A stretch of 64,000 nt of DNA, from positions 248,001 to 312,000 of the forward strand of contig CAVTWY010000004.1 in the NCBI GenBank assembly GCA_963738575.1. Direction: 5' to 3'. The position numbers and the translations under genes were made by a program. Shown in pieces: positions 1 to 10,965 of this stretch; position 1 is the stretch's first letter, and each line of letters opens with the position of its first letter. This DNA comes from CAVTWY01 sp963738575. GTDB taxonomy: Bacteria; Pseudomonadota; Gammaproteobacteria; Burkholderiales; Burkholderiaceae_C. The notes beneath the pieces are model-generated. The model ran no database searches, was not told the origin of the DNA, and was given only the letters and a program-made list of their open reading frames with translations.

Positions 1-827
1 ACGTCAAAGAGGCGCTTGAGCGCCGAGCGAGCCCACCCTTGGTTGAACCCATCGCCAAAAATCAACCAACCAGCATGCAGTTGGTCTAGCCTGATCTGCC
101 CCAACGTGCGCTCAAAGTAGCTTGACATGTCGCGCACCTGGATGCCAGTGGCGCGGCAGGCCAGCAGGTCAGGCATGGACAAGGAGCCCCCGCGCCGCTC
201 GGTGATTGCCACCACGATTTCGTTGGCTTTGGCTTTGATCGCCGCTTCAACCAACGTCAGCCGCGAATCCAGTATGGCGGATTCGGGCACGAGGCATTGG
301 GATTCAATTGGGCTTGGATAGTAGCCAACAATTTTGGCGTGACGATCAGCCGTCAACAACGCTTCGGTCACCGCCTGGGCCGATTGCCCCGTCCCAAGCA
401 CAAGAACCCGATAGGCGCTGCGATCACGCGGCGCCAAGTAAGCCGCCGAGTAGGCACGGTAGGTGATGACCAAAGCCGTTGCCGCCAACAGGGTCAGGAC
501 GTAATACTTGGATGGCACCATTTCAGTGCTTGCCAGAGAAATGGCGATCACCACCATCACCATGCAAGTCACACAACAAACCGCCGCTCGTAACCACACG
601 CTCAGGGTTGACTCAGCAGGGCTGCGAAGGTAGAGCCCGACAACAAAGGCGACGAGAACGATCAAACCCGAGAGCGCAAAACCCAGCAGCACAGGTGCAG
701 CGAGGGCAGTGCCATTGGGGCCAAGCAGCATCGCAGCCACGACCGAGACGCCCCAGAGCGTTAAGAAATCGCGCACCATCTGCAACAGCAGATGGGGGCT
801 GACGTAATGGCTGAATAATCGAATCAC
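1..827 (-). CDS. Undecaprenyl-phosphate sugar transferase, exosortase/EpsB type (C-terminus cut by window edge)
   Basis: Membrane sugar transferase that would load the first sugar on undecaprenyl phosphate in exopolysaccharide assembly. The minus-strand frame is open from a GTG at 827 to the window edge (about 275 codons) and starts VIRLFSHYVSPHLLLQ. Four hydrophobic segments fill the first ~125 residues, followed by a nucleotide-binding-like stretch YRVLVLGTGQSAQAV and the family hallmark WLIFGDGFNQGWARSALKRL just before the edge. The catalytic glycosyltransferase part lies outside the window. The family assignment (TIGR03013-like) is from recognition of these motifs. The wecB gene just upstream on the same strand fits an exopolysaccharide locus. 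The GTG start has only a weak ribosome site, so the exact start is uncertain. Confidence 0.75.
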   Translation of the reverse strand, partial: MIRLFSHYVSPHLLLQMVRDFLTLWGVSVVAAMLLGPNGTALAAPVLLGFALSGLIVLVAFVVGLYLRSPAESTLSVWLRAAVCCVTCMVMVVIAISLASTEMVPSKYYVLTLLAATALVITYRAYSAAYLAPRDRSAYRVLVLGTGQSAQAVTEALLTADRHAKIVGYYPSPIESQCLVPESAILDSRLTLVEAAIKAKANEIVVAITERRGGSLSMPDLLACRATGIQVRDMSSYFERTLGQIRLDQLHAGWLIFGDGFNQGWARSALKRLFD

Positions 828-959
828 TGCTTGAGCCTAAACCGCGCAGATGGCGCGGCGGTTACAACGAAACCCCGTGTCGGGAATCGACTGCTTTTTA
901 TACAGGGGCGGTGGCTTCAAAACAATCCCTCAGACTCGTCAAAGTGACCTGCGGCCCTG

Positions 960-2060
960 TTACGTTAAGGCGTCGCGAAGCACGGCAACAATTCTGGTGG
1001 CCGATTGCCCGTCCCACAGTGCCGGTCGGCGCCCCTGCTTGCCGCGCCCGAGGATGGCGCCCATAGCGAGTGCCACCACGCGCTCAGGGTCGGTGCCCGC
1101 CAGCTCGTTCGTGCCCTCGTCGACCGTCACGGGCCTCTCGGTGTTTTCGCGCAGGGTGACGCAGGGAACGCCCAGGGCGGTGGTTTCTTCTTGCAGGCCG
1201 CCGCTGTCCGTCAAAACAACCGTGGCGTCCTTCCAAAGGTGCAAAAAGGGCATGTAAGGTTGCGGCGCCATCAAAGTGATGTTGTCCCCAAACACGATGC
1301 CGTTCTGCGCAAGATTGGCCCGCGTCCTGGGATGCACAGGGAACGCCAAGGGTAGATCACGGGCGATGGTCATCAGGGCTTTAGCCAGCCGAGCAAGGGT
1401 CTGCGGGTCGTCCACGTTGGACGGGCGGTGCATGGTCACCACACCATAGCGCGGGTTTTTTAGTTTGTACGCGTGGGTGGCCAGGGTGCTGGTGTCCATG
1501 CTCGCCAATCGTTCGACTTGGTGCAGCAGGTTGTCGACCATCACGTGGCCAACCTCGTGAATGTTGTCGCGATGCCCCTCGCGGCGCAAGTTCACGGCGC
1601 CACTGGGCTCGGTGACAAAGAACCAATCGGAGATGGCGTCGGTGACCCGCCGGTTGACCTCTTCGGGCATCGTCATGTCGCCGCTGCGAAGACCCGCCTC
1701 GACGTGCGCCACGGGAATGCACAGTTTTTTGGCGACCACCGAACAGGCAAGCGTCGAATTGACGTCACCCACCACAAGCACAGCCGCGGGCCGGTTGCTG
1801 ACGCAGTAGTCTTCAAACGCAACCATGATTCGCGCGGTTTGTGTGGCGTGGCTGCCGCCACCCACGCCCAACTGCACGGCCGGGGCTGGGATGCCGAGCT
1901 CCTCGAAAAACACGTCGTTCATCTCACGGTCGTAGTGCTGACCCGTGTGAACGATACGCCAATCAAGGCTGCCGTCGGCCTGCAGCGCACGCACGATGGG
2001 CGCGATCTTCATGAAGTTGGGCCGAGCCCCCGCAACGATGTAGAGACAGGGCCGTGCCAT
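960..2060 (-). CDS. wecB: UDP-N-acetylglucosamine 2-epimerase (non-hydrolysing)
   Basis: Interconverts UDP-GlcNAc and UDP-ManNAc in the cytoplasm, supplying ManNAc-type sugars for surface polysaccharide. The 366-residue length is normal. Seen in sequence: N-terminal GARPNFMKIAPIVRAL, HTGQHYDREMN, the catalytic-region HVEAGLRSGDMTMPEEVNRR, the VTMHRPSNVDD segment and C-terminal LTDSGGLQEETTALGVPC. These are typical family blocks and none appears broken. It is transcribed in the same direction as the sugar transferase that follows (132-bp gap), suggesting one exopolysaccharide unit. It occupies the place where mnmE follows yidC in many relatives. Confidence 0.93.
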   Translation of the reverse strand: MARPCLYIVAGARPNFMKIAPIVRALQADGSLDWRIVHTGQHYDREMNDVFFEELGIPAPAVQLGVGGGSHATQTARIMVAFEDYCVSNRPAAVLVVGDVNSTLACSVVAKKLCIPVAHVEAGLRSGDMTMPEEVNRRVTDAISDWFFVTEPSGAVNLRREGHRDNIHEVGHVMVDNLLHQVERLASMDTSTLATHAYKLKNPRYGVVTMHRPSNVDDPQTLARLAKALMTIARDLPLAFPVHPRTRANLAQNGIVFGDNITLMAPQPYMPFLHLWKDATVVLTDSGGLQEETTALGVPCVTLRENTERPVTVDEGTNELAGTDPERVVALAMGAILGRGKQGRRPALWDGQSATRIVAVLRDALT

Positions 2061-2334
2061 GGATCAATCCTTCTGTTGTTTTGGCTGTCAAGCCCTGCTG
2101 ATATGGCGCGGGGGGAGCGCCGCCGCGCGCAAGCCCACGGCGCGCAGCCTCCTGAGCGAGACCACTGCCAACAACGTTGGTGGTGCCCCCGGATCGACCC
2201 CGCATGGTCTGATGCTGCGCGTGGTCGGGTGGCAGTTCAAGCCCCCATGTACCAGCCAACCCCCGCAAACGCGCGAGGCCATGCGTCATGTTTGTTGGTA
2301 ACAAGCGCATAGGCCAGTGCGTCATCGGGCGACT

Positions 2335-4083
2335 TCAGGTGATTTGCGCCACACCCATCTTCTTGTTGATGTACCACTGCTGGGCAATTGACAAGATGTT
2401 GTTTGTCAACCAGTAGAGTACCAAGCCGGCGGGGAAGAAGAAGAACATCACCCCAAACGCCAACGGCATCATCCACATCATGCGTGCTTGCATGGGGTCG
2501 GGGGGCTTGGTGCCCAGCTTGACTTGCAGCAGTGACGACGCCGTCATCAAGATCGGCAGCAGGCCCACAGGCATGTTGAGCCCGGGGATTACGCCAAACA
2601 AGGTGTCGGGCGCTGACAAGTCTTTGATCCAACCAATCCATGGCGCGTTGCGCATTTCGGCGCTCGACAGCAGCACCCAGTACAGCGCAATGAAAAACGG
2701 CATCTGGGCCACGATGGGCAAGCAGCCGCCCAGCGGATTGACTTTTTCCTCTTTGTAAATGCGCATCATTTCTTGCTGCATTTGCTGGGGCTTGTCTTTG
2801 TAGCGTTCGCGCATTTCGGCCACGCGCGGTGCTACGGCCTTCATCTTGGCCATCGATCGGTAGGCGCTGGCGTTGAGGCTGAAGAACGCCAACTTGAGCA
2901 ACACCACCAAACCCACGATCGCCCAGCCCCAGTTGCCGAAGATGCTGTTGAGCTTGTCGAGCACCCAAAACAGCGGCGAGGCCAAGATCCGAAACCAACC
3001 GTAGTCTTTGACCAACTCCAGCCCGGGCGCCATCAACGCCAGCTTCTTTTCTTCTTGCGGGCCGGCGTAGAGCGAGGCCTCGTGGGTTTTGCTGGCGCCA
3101 GGCGCCAGCTCGCCCAGGTCGGTCACCATCGCGATCGAGTACAAATTGGTCGAAACCTTGGCGGTGCGGAACTCGCGCTTTTGGCCTGGTGGCAGCAGCC
3201 ACACGGACGTGAAGTAATGCTGAACCATCGAGATCCAGCCGTCGTCGGCTGCTTTTTCGTGTTCGGCTTTACCCTTCTCGATGTCTTTGAACTCCAGCTT
3301 GCGAAACTTGCCGATGTCGGTGTACATGGCCGGGCCGGTGAAGGTGAAGTACATCGACGACTCGCCCTTGGGCGCATTGCCGTCGCGGGCCAACTGCAGG
3401 TACAGCGACGGGGTGACGGGTGCCGCCGTGGTGTTGCGAACCTCATGCTTCACGGCCACGGTGTACGAGCCGCGCTCAAACGTGAAGCTTTTGACCAGCT
3501 GCACGCCACCGGCTGGCTCTTCGCTTTCAAAGCGCAAGGTCAGCTTGTCCTGGCCGTCGGCCAGCGCGCGTGGCCCGTCCACCAGTTTCATCAACGACAG
3601 GTGGGTGGGCATGGCCACTGCAGCCTGCGACGTGATGAGGCCGGTTTGCGCCAGGTAGACACGGTCGGCGCTGCGGTCAAACAAAACCACCGTGCCGCCT
3701 GTCGTTGTGTTGTGATCGACGTGCTTGAGCAGCTCAAGTTTGATGAGCTGTGCGCCGCGCGTGTCGAACTGCGCCCGCACCGTGTCGGTGGTGACGGTGA
3801 TGACTTCGCTGGTGGCGGCTGCAGGCGTTGCGACGTTGGGCGCTGCAGCTGCTGCGCCGGGTACCGCGCCCGGCACCGCTGCGGGGGCAGCTGCGGTTGG
3901 CACCCCTGCCGTGGTCGCCGCGCCGACGGGCGCGCTGGCTGGCGGTGATTTGGGGGCCGTTGCGGTGGGGCCGATGCCACCAAACAACGATGGTTGTCCG
4001 GTGTGCTTGTTCCATGCGTCCCAAAGCATGAACAGGGACATGGTGAAAACAACCCAAAGAATCGTGCGGCGGATGTCGTTCAT
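2335..4083 (-). CDS. yidC: Membrane protein insertase YidC
   Basis: Inserts and folds inner-membrane proteins, alone or with SecYEG. The protein has 582 residues. It has an N-terminal anchor (ILWVVFTMSLFMLWDAW), an Ala/Pro-rich linker (residues ~40-90), the large periplasmic beta domain (~95-350) and the conserved C-terminal 60KD_IMP core with five membrane segments, including WGWAIVGLVVLLKLAFF, GGCLPIVAQMPFFIALYWVL and MMPLAFGVMFFFFPAGLVLY. Its ATG overlaps the yidD stop by 4 bases (ATGA), so it is translationally coupled within the rpmH-rnpA-yidD-yidC operon. The linker is low-complexity but in frame. Confidence 0.97.
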   Translation of the reverse strand: MNDIRRTILWVVFTMSLFMLWDAWNKHTGQPSLFGGIGPTATAPKSPPASAPVGAATTAGVPTAAAPAAVPGAVPGAAAAAPNVATPAAATSEVITVTTDTVRAQFDTRGAQLIKLELLKHVDHNTTTGGTVVLFDRSADRVYLAQTGLITSQAAVAMPTHLSLMKLVDGPRALADGQDKLTLRFESEEPAGGVQLVKSFTFERGSYTVAVKHEVRNTTAAPVTPSLYLQLARDGNAPKGESSMYFTFTGPAMYTDIGKFRKLEFKDIEKGKAEHEKAADDGWISMVQHYFTSVWLLPPGQKREFRTAKVSTNLYSIAMVTDLGELAPGASKTHEASLYAGPQEEKKLALMAPGLELVKDYGWFRILASPLFWVLDKLNSIFGNWGWAIVGLVVLLKLAFFSLNASAYRSMAKMKAVAPRVAEMRERYKDKPQQMQQEMMRIYKEEKVNPLGGCLPIVAQMPFFIALYWVLLSSAEMRNAPWIGWIKDLSAPDTLFGVIPGLNMPVGLLPILMTASSLLQVKLGTKPPDPMQARMMWMMPLAFGVMFFFFPAGLVLYWLTNNILSIAQQWYINKKMGVAQIT

Positions 4084-4430
4084 GAGTCGGCTCGATTCAA
4101 CAAGCGTGTAAAAAGTTGGAGGGCTCGGTCAGATTGGCGCTTGACGCCCATCCAAGGATGTTGGGGAACGGGGTCGTGCCCGGCTTGGCACAACGGGTTG
4201 CAGCGGGCGATGCGACATGCCGCCAAGTAGCTGCCTGTGGCCGCGCCGTGAGTTTGTAGGGCTTCGATGGCGTAGCGCGAGCAGCTGGGCTCAAAACGGC
4301 AGGCGTTGCCGATCCAGGGGCTCAGCAGCAAACGGTAGCCTTTGACACCCAACACCAAGGCTTGGGCTGCCCAACCTGGGGCCATGCTTGGCCGTGCTGC
4401 AACCGGTGTTGTCGCTGTGTGCGTTTTCAT
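4080..4430 (-). CDS. yidD: Membrane protein insertion efficiency factor YidD
   Basis: Small membrane-associated protein that assists YidC-dependent insertion. The core GYRLLLSPWIGNACRFEPSC, then SRYAIEALQTHG and CNPLCQAGHDPVP, carries the conserved cysteines of the family. The ATG at 4430 overlaps the rnpA stop (ATGA) and gives 116 residues, which is longer than the usual 70-85. An internal ATG at 4385 would give 101 residues and begins nearer the conserved part. The overlap is why the upstream start was kept. Confidence 0.9.
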   Translation of the reverse strand: MKTHTATTPVAARPSMAPGWAAQALVLGVKGYRLLLSPWIGNACRFEPSCSRYAIEALQTHGAATGSYLAACRIARCNPLCQAGHDPVPQHPWMGVKRQSDRALQLFTRLLNRADS

Positions 4431-4879
4431 GCGGTTGCCAAAGGTTTGGCTGCACGCGCCAGTGCCGAGGACAACAAGCCCTCCAACTCTTGGCGTGCTG
4501 CCAGCTTCAAAGCGCTGGACGTGGCCGCCGTGAACACCTTGCGGTCAAACGGCGCTTTGAGCCGCACCACCCACGCGCCAGGCAGCAAGCTGGCCGCGTG
4601 GCGTGCCACCACCAAACGAACTTGTCGCTTGAGCGCATTGCGGGTGACGGCGCGCTGGGCATGCCGCTTGGGGATCACCAGGCCGAGAGCCGCCGTTTCA
4701 ATCAAGTTATCCACAGGTGGCTTCCGAGGTTGTCCCGAAGTTGTTGACAAGTCGACCGCGACAAGGGGTTCGGTCCAGCGGTGCAGGGCGAAGTGGTGGC
4801 TTCGCGCCAGCGCTGGTTTTTGCAGCGCGCGCTCAAACACCTCGCGGCTGCGAAGGCTTGTCACCAACAAGGGTTGCAC
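4427..4879 (-). CDS. rnpA: Ribonuclease P protein component
   Basis: Protein subunit of RNase P, which matures the 5' ends of tRNAs together with the RNA subunit (not in this window). The RNP box region reads LVIPKRHAQRAVTRNALKRQ, with the basic residues expected for RNA contact, preceded by the HFALHR block. The reading frame extends upstream to 4963 but that part overlaps rpmH. The GTG at 4879 gives 150 residues and a start (VQPLLVTSLRSREVFERAL) like relatives, so it was chosen. It contains a perfect DnaA box on the plus strand at 4707-4715. Confidence 0.93.
   Translation of the reverse strand: MQPLLVTSLRSREVFERALQKPALARSHHFALHRWTEPLVAVDLSTTSGQPRKPPVDNLIETAALGLVIPKRHAQRAVTRNALKRQVRLVVARHAASLLPGAWVVRLKAPFDRKVFTAATSSALKLAARQELEGLLSSALARAAKPLATA
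4707..4715 (+). promoter_or_regulatory. DnaA box inside rnpA
   Basis: Perfect match to the consensus TTATCCACA on the plus strand, lying within the rnpA coding sequence about 750 bases upstream of dnaA. It could titrate DnaA or be an outlying part of the origin. A 9-mer can occur by chance, but the location near dnaA makes it plausible. Confidence 0.5.
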
Positions 4880-4922
4880 CCAACGGGCGGATTGCGGCGA
4901 TGCGGGGCCACACGCCCGATCG

Positions 4923-5057
4923 TCAAACGGCCAGGCGTTTGCGGCCTTTGGCACGGCGCGCATTGATCACAGCGCGGCCGCCGCGGGTCTTCATGCGCAC
5001 CAAGAAGCCGTGGGTTCGGGCGCGTCGAGTTTTGGAAGGTTGATAGGTGCGCTTCAT
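4923..5057 (-). CDS. rpmH: Large ribosomal subunit protein bL34
   Basis: The 44-residue protein begins MKRTYQPSKTRRARTHGF and ends RRAKGRKRLAV, diagnostic for bL34. It is the first gene of the minus-strand rpmH-rnpA-yidD-yidC unit, reading away from the origin region. An upstream in-frame ATG at 5177 would add 40 unrelated residues and is rejected on family length. Confidence 0.98.
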   Translation of the reverse strand: MKRTYQPSKTRRARTHGFLVRMKTRGGRAVINARRAKGRKRLAV

Positions 5058-5462
5058 CGCGGTTCCTGCTGGTTGGTGGCTTGACAGTGGGCCGTGGGTC
5101 TCGCTTGCTCTCTCATCAACCGAGACCCGCCAACCTAAGTTGGACAATGGTCGTGAGCATGGCCCGAAACTGTGCACCCGTCGCGCAACCCGTAATTAGA
5201 GCATAAAACCACGCAGCCGCAGCGGCGCGTTGCCAACGCCACGGCTTGGCCTGACGCACCAGCACTTCGTTGCACCCGCTTTAGAGGGCCAGCACCAGCG
5301 GATGCAAGCGCGCTCGTTGAAACTGTGGATAACCCCCATGTCATTGAGCCGTTGATGGTTAGAATCCCGCCCCGTGGGCAAACTTCTCCACAGACCGGCG
5401 CCACGCTGGATCACCCCCTCCTCACGCTCACCCACCGACTCTTCAAGCAAGCGACCGCCCCC
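5058..5462. other. Candidate chromosomal origin region (rpmH-dnaA intergenic)
   Basis: The 405-bp spacer between the divergent rpmH and dnaA genes is the usual position of oriC in betaproteobacteria. It has one perfect DnaA box on the minus strand (5324-5332) and a near match TTCTCCACA at 5383-5391. Gene orientation flips here, as expected for the start of two replichores. No clear AT-rich 13-mer array was seen, so the exact origin boundaries are not set. The dnaA-dnaN spacer has further near-match boxes and may be part of the same origin. Confidence 0.5.
5324..5332 (-). promoter_or_regulatory. DnaA box upstream of dnaA
   Basis: TGTGGATAA on the plus strand, that is TTATCCACA on the minus strand, a perfect consensus 139 bases before the chosen dnaA start. 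It is consistent with origin function and DnaA autoregulation. Confidence 0.6.
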
Positions 5463-6902
5463 ATGGCAATGACGTTGTGGCAGCAAGGCTTAGACCGCCT
5501 TGCCGCCGACCTCCCCGAGCAGCAATTCAACACCTGGATCCGCCCCCTGCCGATGGCCGACATCAGCGACCGTGGCGAATCGGGTGCGGTGGCTTCGCTG
5601 CGCGTGCCCAACCGATTCAAGCTTGACTGGATTCGTTCGCAGTACAGCGCCAAGATTGAGAGTGTCCTGTCTGACTTGGCGGGCAAACAGGTTCGTCTTG
5701 AGCTGTCGGTGCAGCCCGTGGTGCGTTCGTCCCCATCGCACACCAATGGTGTTGCCGCTGCGGCCGACGGCCAACTTGGTTTGGGCACAGCACAAGCTTC
5801 CGCGGCCGCCAACAACGGACACGCCACTGAATCCCGCGCCGCCGCCTTGAACGCGGCCCGGGCCAACACCCCGGCCCTCAACCCGTATCGCCTCAACACC
5901 AGCTTGACGTTTGACACGCTGGTGCCGGGCCGTGCCAACCAGATGGCGCGAACAGCAGCGCTGCACGTGGCGGGTGCGCCCGGTGTCATGTACAACCCAC
6001 TTTTCATCTACGGCGGTGTGGGCTTGGGCAAAACGCACCTCATCCACGCCGTGGGCAATGCCTTGCTGCAAGACAAGCCCGACGCTCGCGTGCTGTACCT
6101 GCATGCCGAGCAGTTCATCTCCGACGTCGTCAAAAACTACCAGCGCAAAACTTTTGACGAGCTCAAGGCCAAGTACCACTCACTTGATTTGCTGTTGATC
6201 GACGACGTTCAGTTTTTTGCTGGCAAAGACCGAACCCAAGAAGAGTTCTTCAACGCCTTCGAGGCCTTGGTGGCCAAAAAGGCCCACATCATCATGACCA
6301 GCGACACCTACCCCAAGGGGTTGGTTGACATCGATGAGCGCTTGACGTCAAGGTTTGACGCCGGCTTGACGGTGGCCATCGAGCCGCCCGAGCTTGAGAT
6401 GCGCGTGGCCATCCTGATTCGCAAGGCCGTCTCCGAGGCAACCGAGCTGCCAGAGGACGTGGCGTTTTTTATTGCCAAGAACGTTCGTGCCAACGTGCGT
6501 GAGCTTGAAGGCGCGCTGCGCAAGGTGCTTGCCTACGCCCGCTTTTCACAAAAAGAGATCAACATTGGCTTGGCGCGCGAGGCACTTAAAGATTTGCTGT
6601 CGATTCAAAACCGCCAAGTCGGGGTGGAAAACATCCAAAAGACAGTGGCCGACTTCTACAAGATCAAAATTGCCGACATGTACAGCAAGAAGCGCCCTGC
6701 CTCCATTGCCAGGCCGCGCCAAATTGCCATGTACTTGGCCAAAGAGATGACCCAAAAGAGCTTGCCCGAGATCGGTGAGCTGTTTGGGGGGCGCGACCAC
6801 ACCACGGTGCTGCATGCGGTGCGCAAGATTGGTGGCGAGCGCCAAAAGAACACCGAGCTCAATCAGCAACTGCATGTGCTCGAACAAACCTTGAAGGGCT
6901 GA
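5463..6902 (+). CDS. dnaA: Chromosomal replication initiator DnaA
   Basis: AAA+ ATPase that binds DnaA boxes and opens the origin. The ATG at 5463 gives 479 residues starting MAMTLWQQGLDRLAADLPEQ, the normal domain I opening. The frame is open from 5325 but the extra 46 residues are not family-like. Domain II is a variable Ala-rich stretch. Walker A is GGVGLGKTHLIHAVGN (~6013), Walker B is LLLIDDVQFFAGK, sensor II and the arginine region follow, and domain IV ends with the DnaA signature GGRDHTTVLHAVRKI. It precedes dnaN in the same direction. Confidence 0.97.
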   Translation: MAMTLWQQGLDRLAADLPEQQFNTWIRPLPMADISDRGESGAVASLRVPNRFKLDWIRSQYSAKIESVLSDLAGKQVRLELSVQPVVRSSPSHTNGVAAAADGQLGLGTAQASAAANNGHATESRAAALNAARANTPALNPYRLNTSLTFDTLVPGRANQMARTAALHVAGAPGVMYNPLFIYGGVGLGKTHLIHAVGNALLQDKPDARVLYLHAEQFISDVVKNYQRKTFDELKAKYHSLDLLLIDDVQFFAGKDRTQEEFFNAFEALVAKKAHIIMTSDTYPKGLVDIDERLTSRFDAGLTVAIEPPELEMRVAILIRKAVSEATELPEDVAFFIAKNVRANVRELEGALRKVLAYARFSQKEINIGLAREALKDLLSIQNRQVGVENIQKTVADFYKIKIADMYSKKRPASIARPRQIAMYLAKEMTQKSLPEIGELFGGRDHTTVLHAVRKIGGERQKNTELNQQLHVLEQTLKG

Positions 6903-7157
6903 TGACTACGAACCATCGCGCTCCACCCAGCGCCGACCCAAACCCTGGGGACAGAACACGAACAACCCGCCATCTATCCACAGCCGCCGCGCCAAAATCA
7001 AAGTTGTTCATGGTTGGCACGTGCGCTCAAGGGTGCGTTGAACACACAGTTTGAGGCGACGTAAATCCTTGCCAGAACAAGCGAAAATGGTGTTCTCCAC
7101 AAAAAGCACCCGCCCCTATCTACGACTACTACCTTTTAAAGAAGAAAAGAGGAAGCA
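6903..7157. other. dnaA-dnaN intergenic region with near-match DnaA boxes
   Basis: The 255-bp spacer holds CTATCCACA (6974-6982) and TTCTCCACA (7093-7101), each close to the DnaA-box consensus. It ends in an A/T-rich purine tract (7131-7157) containing a good ribosome site (GAGGAAG) before dnaN. It may form part of a bipartite origin or simply regulate dnaN. Confidence 0.35.
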
Positions 7158-8264
7158 ATGATTGTCTTGAAAGCACCGCAAGAAAAGCTGCTTAGCGCGC
7201 TGCAAGCGGTCTCGGGCATTGTTGAGCGGCGTCAAACACTGCCGGTGTTGGCCAACGTGCTGTTGCGCAAAAAAGGGGGCGACATCGAGTTCACCACCAG
7301 CGACCTCGAGATTCAAGTCCGCACCCACGCCGAGCTGGGTGGTGAAGACGCTTCGTTTTCAACCACCGTGGGTGCCCGCAAGATGATCGACATCTTGCGC
7401 ACCCTGCCGCCCGATCAAGTGGTCACGCTCACGGCCAAAGACAGCAAGCTCACCATGCAAGGGGGCAAGAGCCGCTTCACGCTGCAAACATTGCCTGCCA
7501 ATGACTTTCCGCTGGTGAGTGAATCGGCCGACTTTGGCCCGATGTTCTCGGTGCCTCAAAACACGCTCAAGAACCTGCTCAGCCAAGTGCACTTTGCCAT
7601 GGCGGTGCACGACATTCGCTACTACCTCAACGGCATCTTGTTTGTGGCCGAGGGCAAAACACTCACCCTGGTGGCCACTGACGGGCATCGTTTGGCGCTG
7701 GCCCAAGCCACACTCGACCACGACATGCCCAAGCAAGAGGTGATCTTGCCGCGCAAAACGGTGCTTGAAATGCAGCGTTTGATGAAGGACGAGGCCTCAC
7801 CGATCGAGATTCGGTTTGCCGCCAACCAGGCCAAGTTCAGTTTTTCGTCGATGGAATTTGTCACCAAACTGGTGGAGGGCAAGTTCCCCGATTACAACCG
7901 CGTGATCCCGAAGAACCACAAGTTTCACGTGATGCTGGGCCGTGCGCCTTTGTTGTCGAGCCTGCAGCGTGCCGCCATCTTGACGAGCGAAAAATTCAAG
8001 GGTGTGCGCGTCAATGTGGAGCCCGGCAGCTTCAAGATCTCGTCGAGCAACACCGAACAAGAAGAAGCCAAAGAAGACCTTGAAGTGGAGTACGAAGGCG
8101 ACACCATCGAGATTGGCTTCAACGTCACCTACCTCATCGACGCGCTGTCCAACATGACGGTCGAGATGGTTCGCATCGAGCTGCAAGACACCAGCTCGAG
8201 CGCGTTGTTGACGGCGCCCGACTTGCCCGGCTTCAAGTACGTGGTGATGCCGATGCGCATCTAG
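7158..8264 (+). CDS. dnaN: DNA polymerase III sliding clamp (beta subunit)
   Basis: Ring-forming processivity clamp that tethers DNA polymerase III and other repair factors to DNA. The 368-residue length is standard. It opens MIVLKAPQEKLLSALQAVSG, includes RRQTLPVLANVLL and VATDGHRLALAQ, and ends DLPGFKYVVMPMRI, the typical clamp C-terminus. A strong ribosome site (GAGGAAG) precedes the ATG. It lies between dnaA and gyrB in the conserved order; no recF lies between dnaN and gyrB, as in many Burkholderiales. Confidence 0.97.
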   Translation: MIVLKAPQEKLLSALQAVSGIVERRQTLPVLANVLLRKKGGDIEFTTSDLEIQVRTHAELGGEDASFSTTVGARKMIDILRTLPPDQVVTLTAKDSKLTMQGGKSRFTLQTLPANDFPLVSESADFGPMFSVPQNTLKNLLSQVHFAMAVHDIRYYLNGILFVAEGKTLTLVATDGHRLALAQATLDHDMPKQEVILPRKTVLEMQRLMKDEASPIEIRFAANQAKFSFSSMEFVTKLVEGKFPDYNRVIPKNHKFHVMLGRAPLLSSLQRAAILTSEKFKGVRVNVEPGSFKISSSNTEQEEAKEDLEVEYEGDTIEIGFNVTYLIDALSNMTVEMVRIELQDTSSSALLTAPDLPGFKYVVMPMRI

Positions 8265-8315
8265 GGCTGGACCGCCCTTTGTTGTTGATGCCAGCCGAAC
8301 CTTTGATCGTGACCC

Positions 8316-10824
<2,509 letters not shown>

Positions 10825-10965
10825 TCGCTAGATGAGGCTGTGGGCGTAAAGCACGTAAAAGAATGCGATGCAGTGCTGGTTTAAGTGGTTGCAAGTCAGC
10901 GCATACGGTCGACTCGTTCTACAGCGTGTTGGGCCAACGAGAAACGGTGAGACGGGAGCACATAA

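Noticed and set aside
547..570. Run of CAC/CAT codons that would encode a poly-His stretch on the plus strand
   Set aside because: It is antisense to a Met/Val-rich membrane helix of the sugar transferase on the minus strand.
2773..3948. Long plus-strand open frame opposite yidC
   Set aside because: It is a shadow of yidC codon bias; the translation is His/Arg/Gly-rich with no domain.
8263..8283. Stem-loop AGGGC-TGGACC-GCCCT with TTTGTTG after dnaN
   Set aside because: Only five base pairs and a weak T tract; not convincing as a terminator, and gyrB follows closely.
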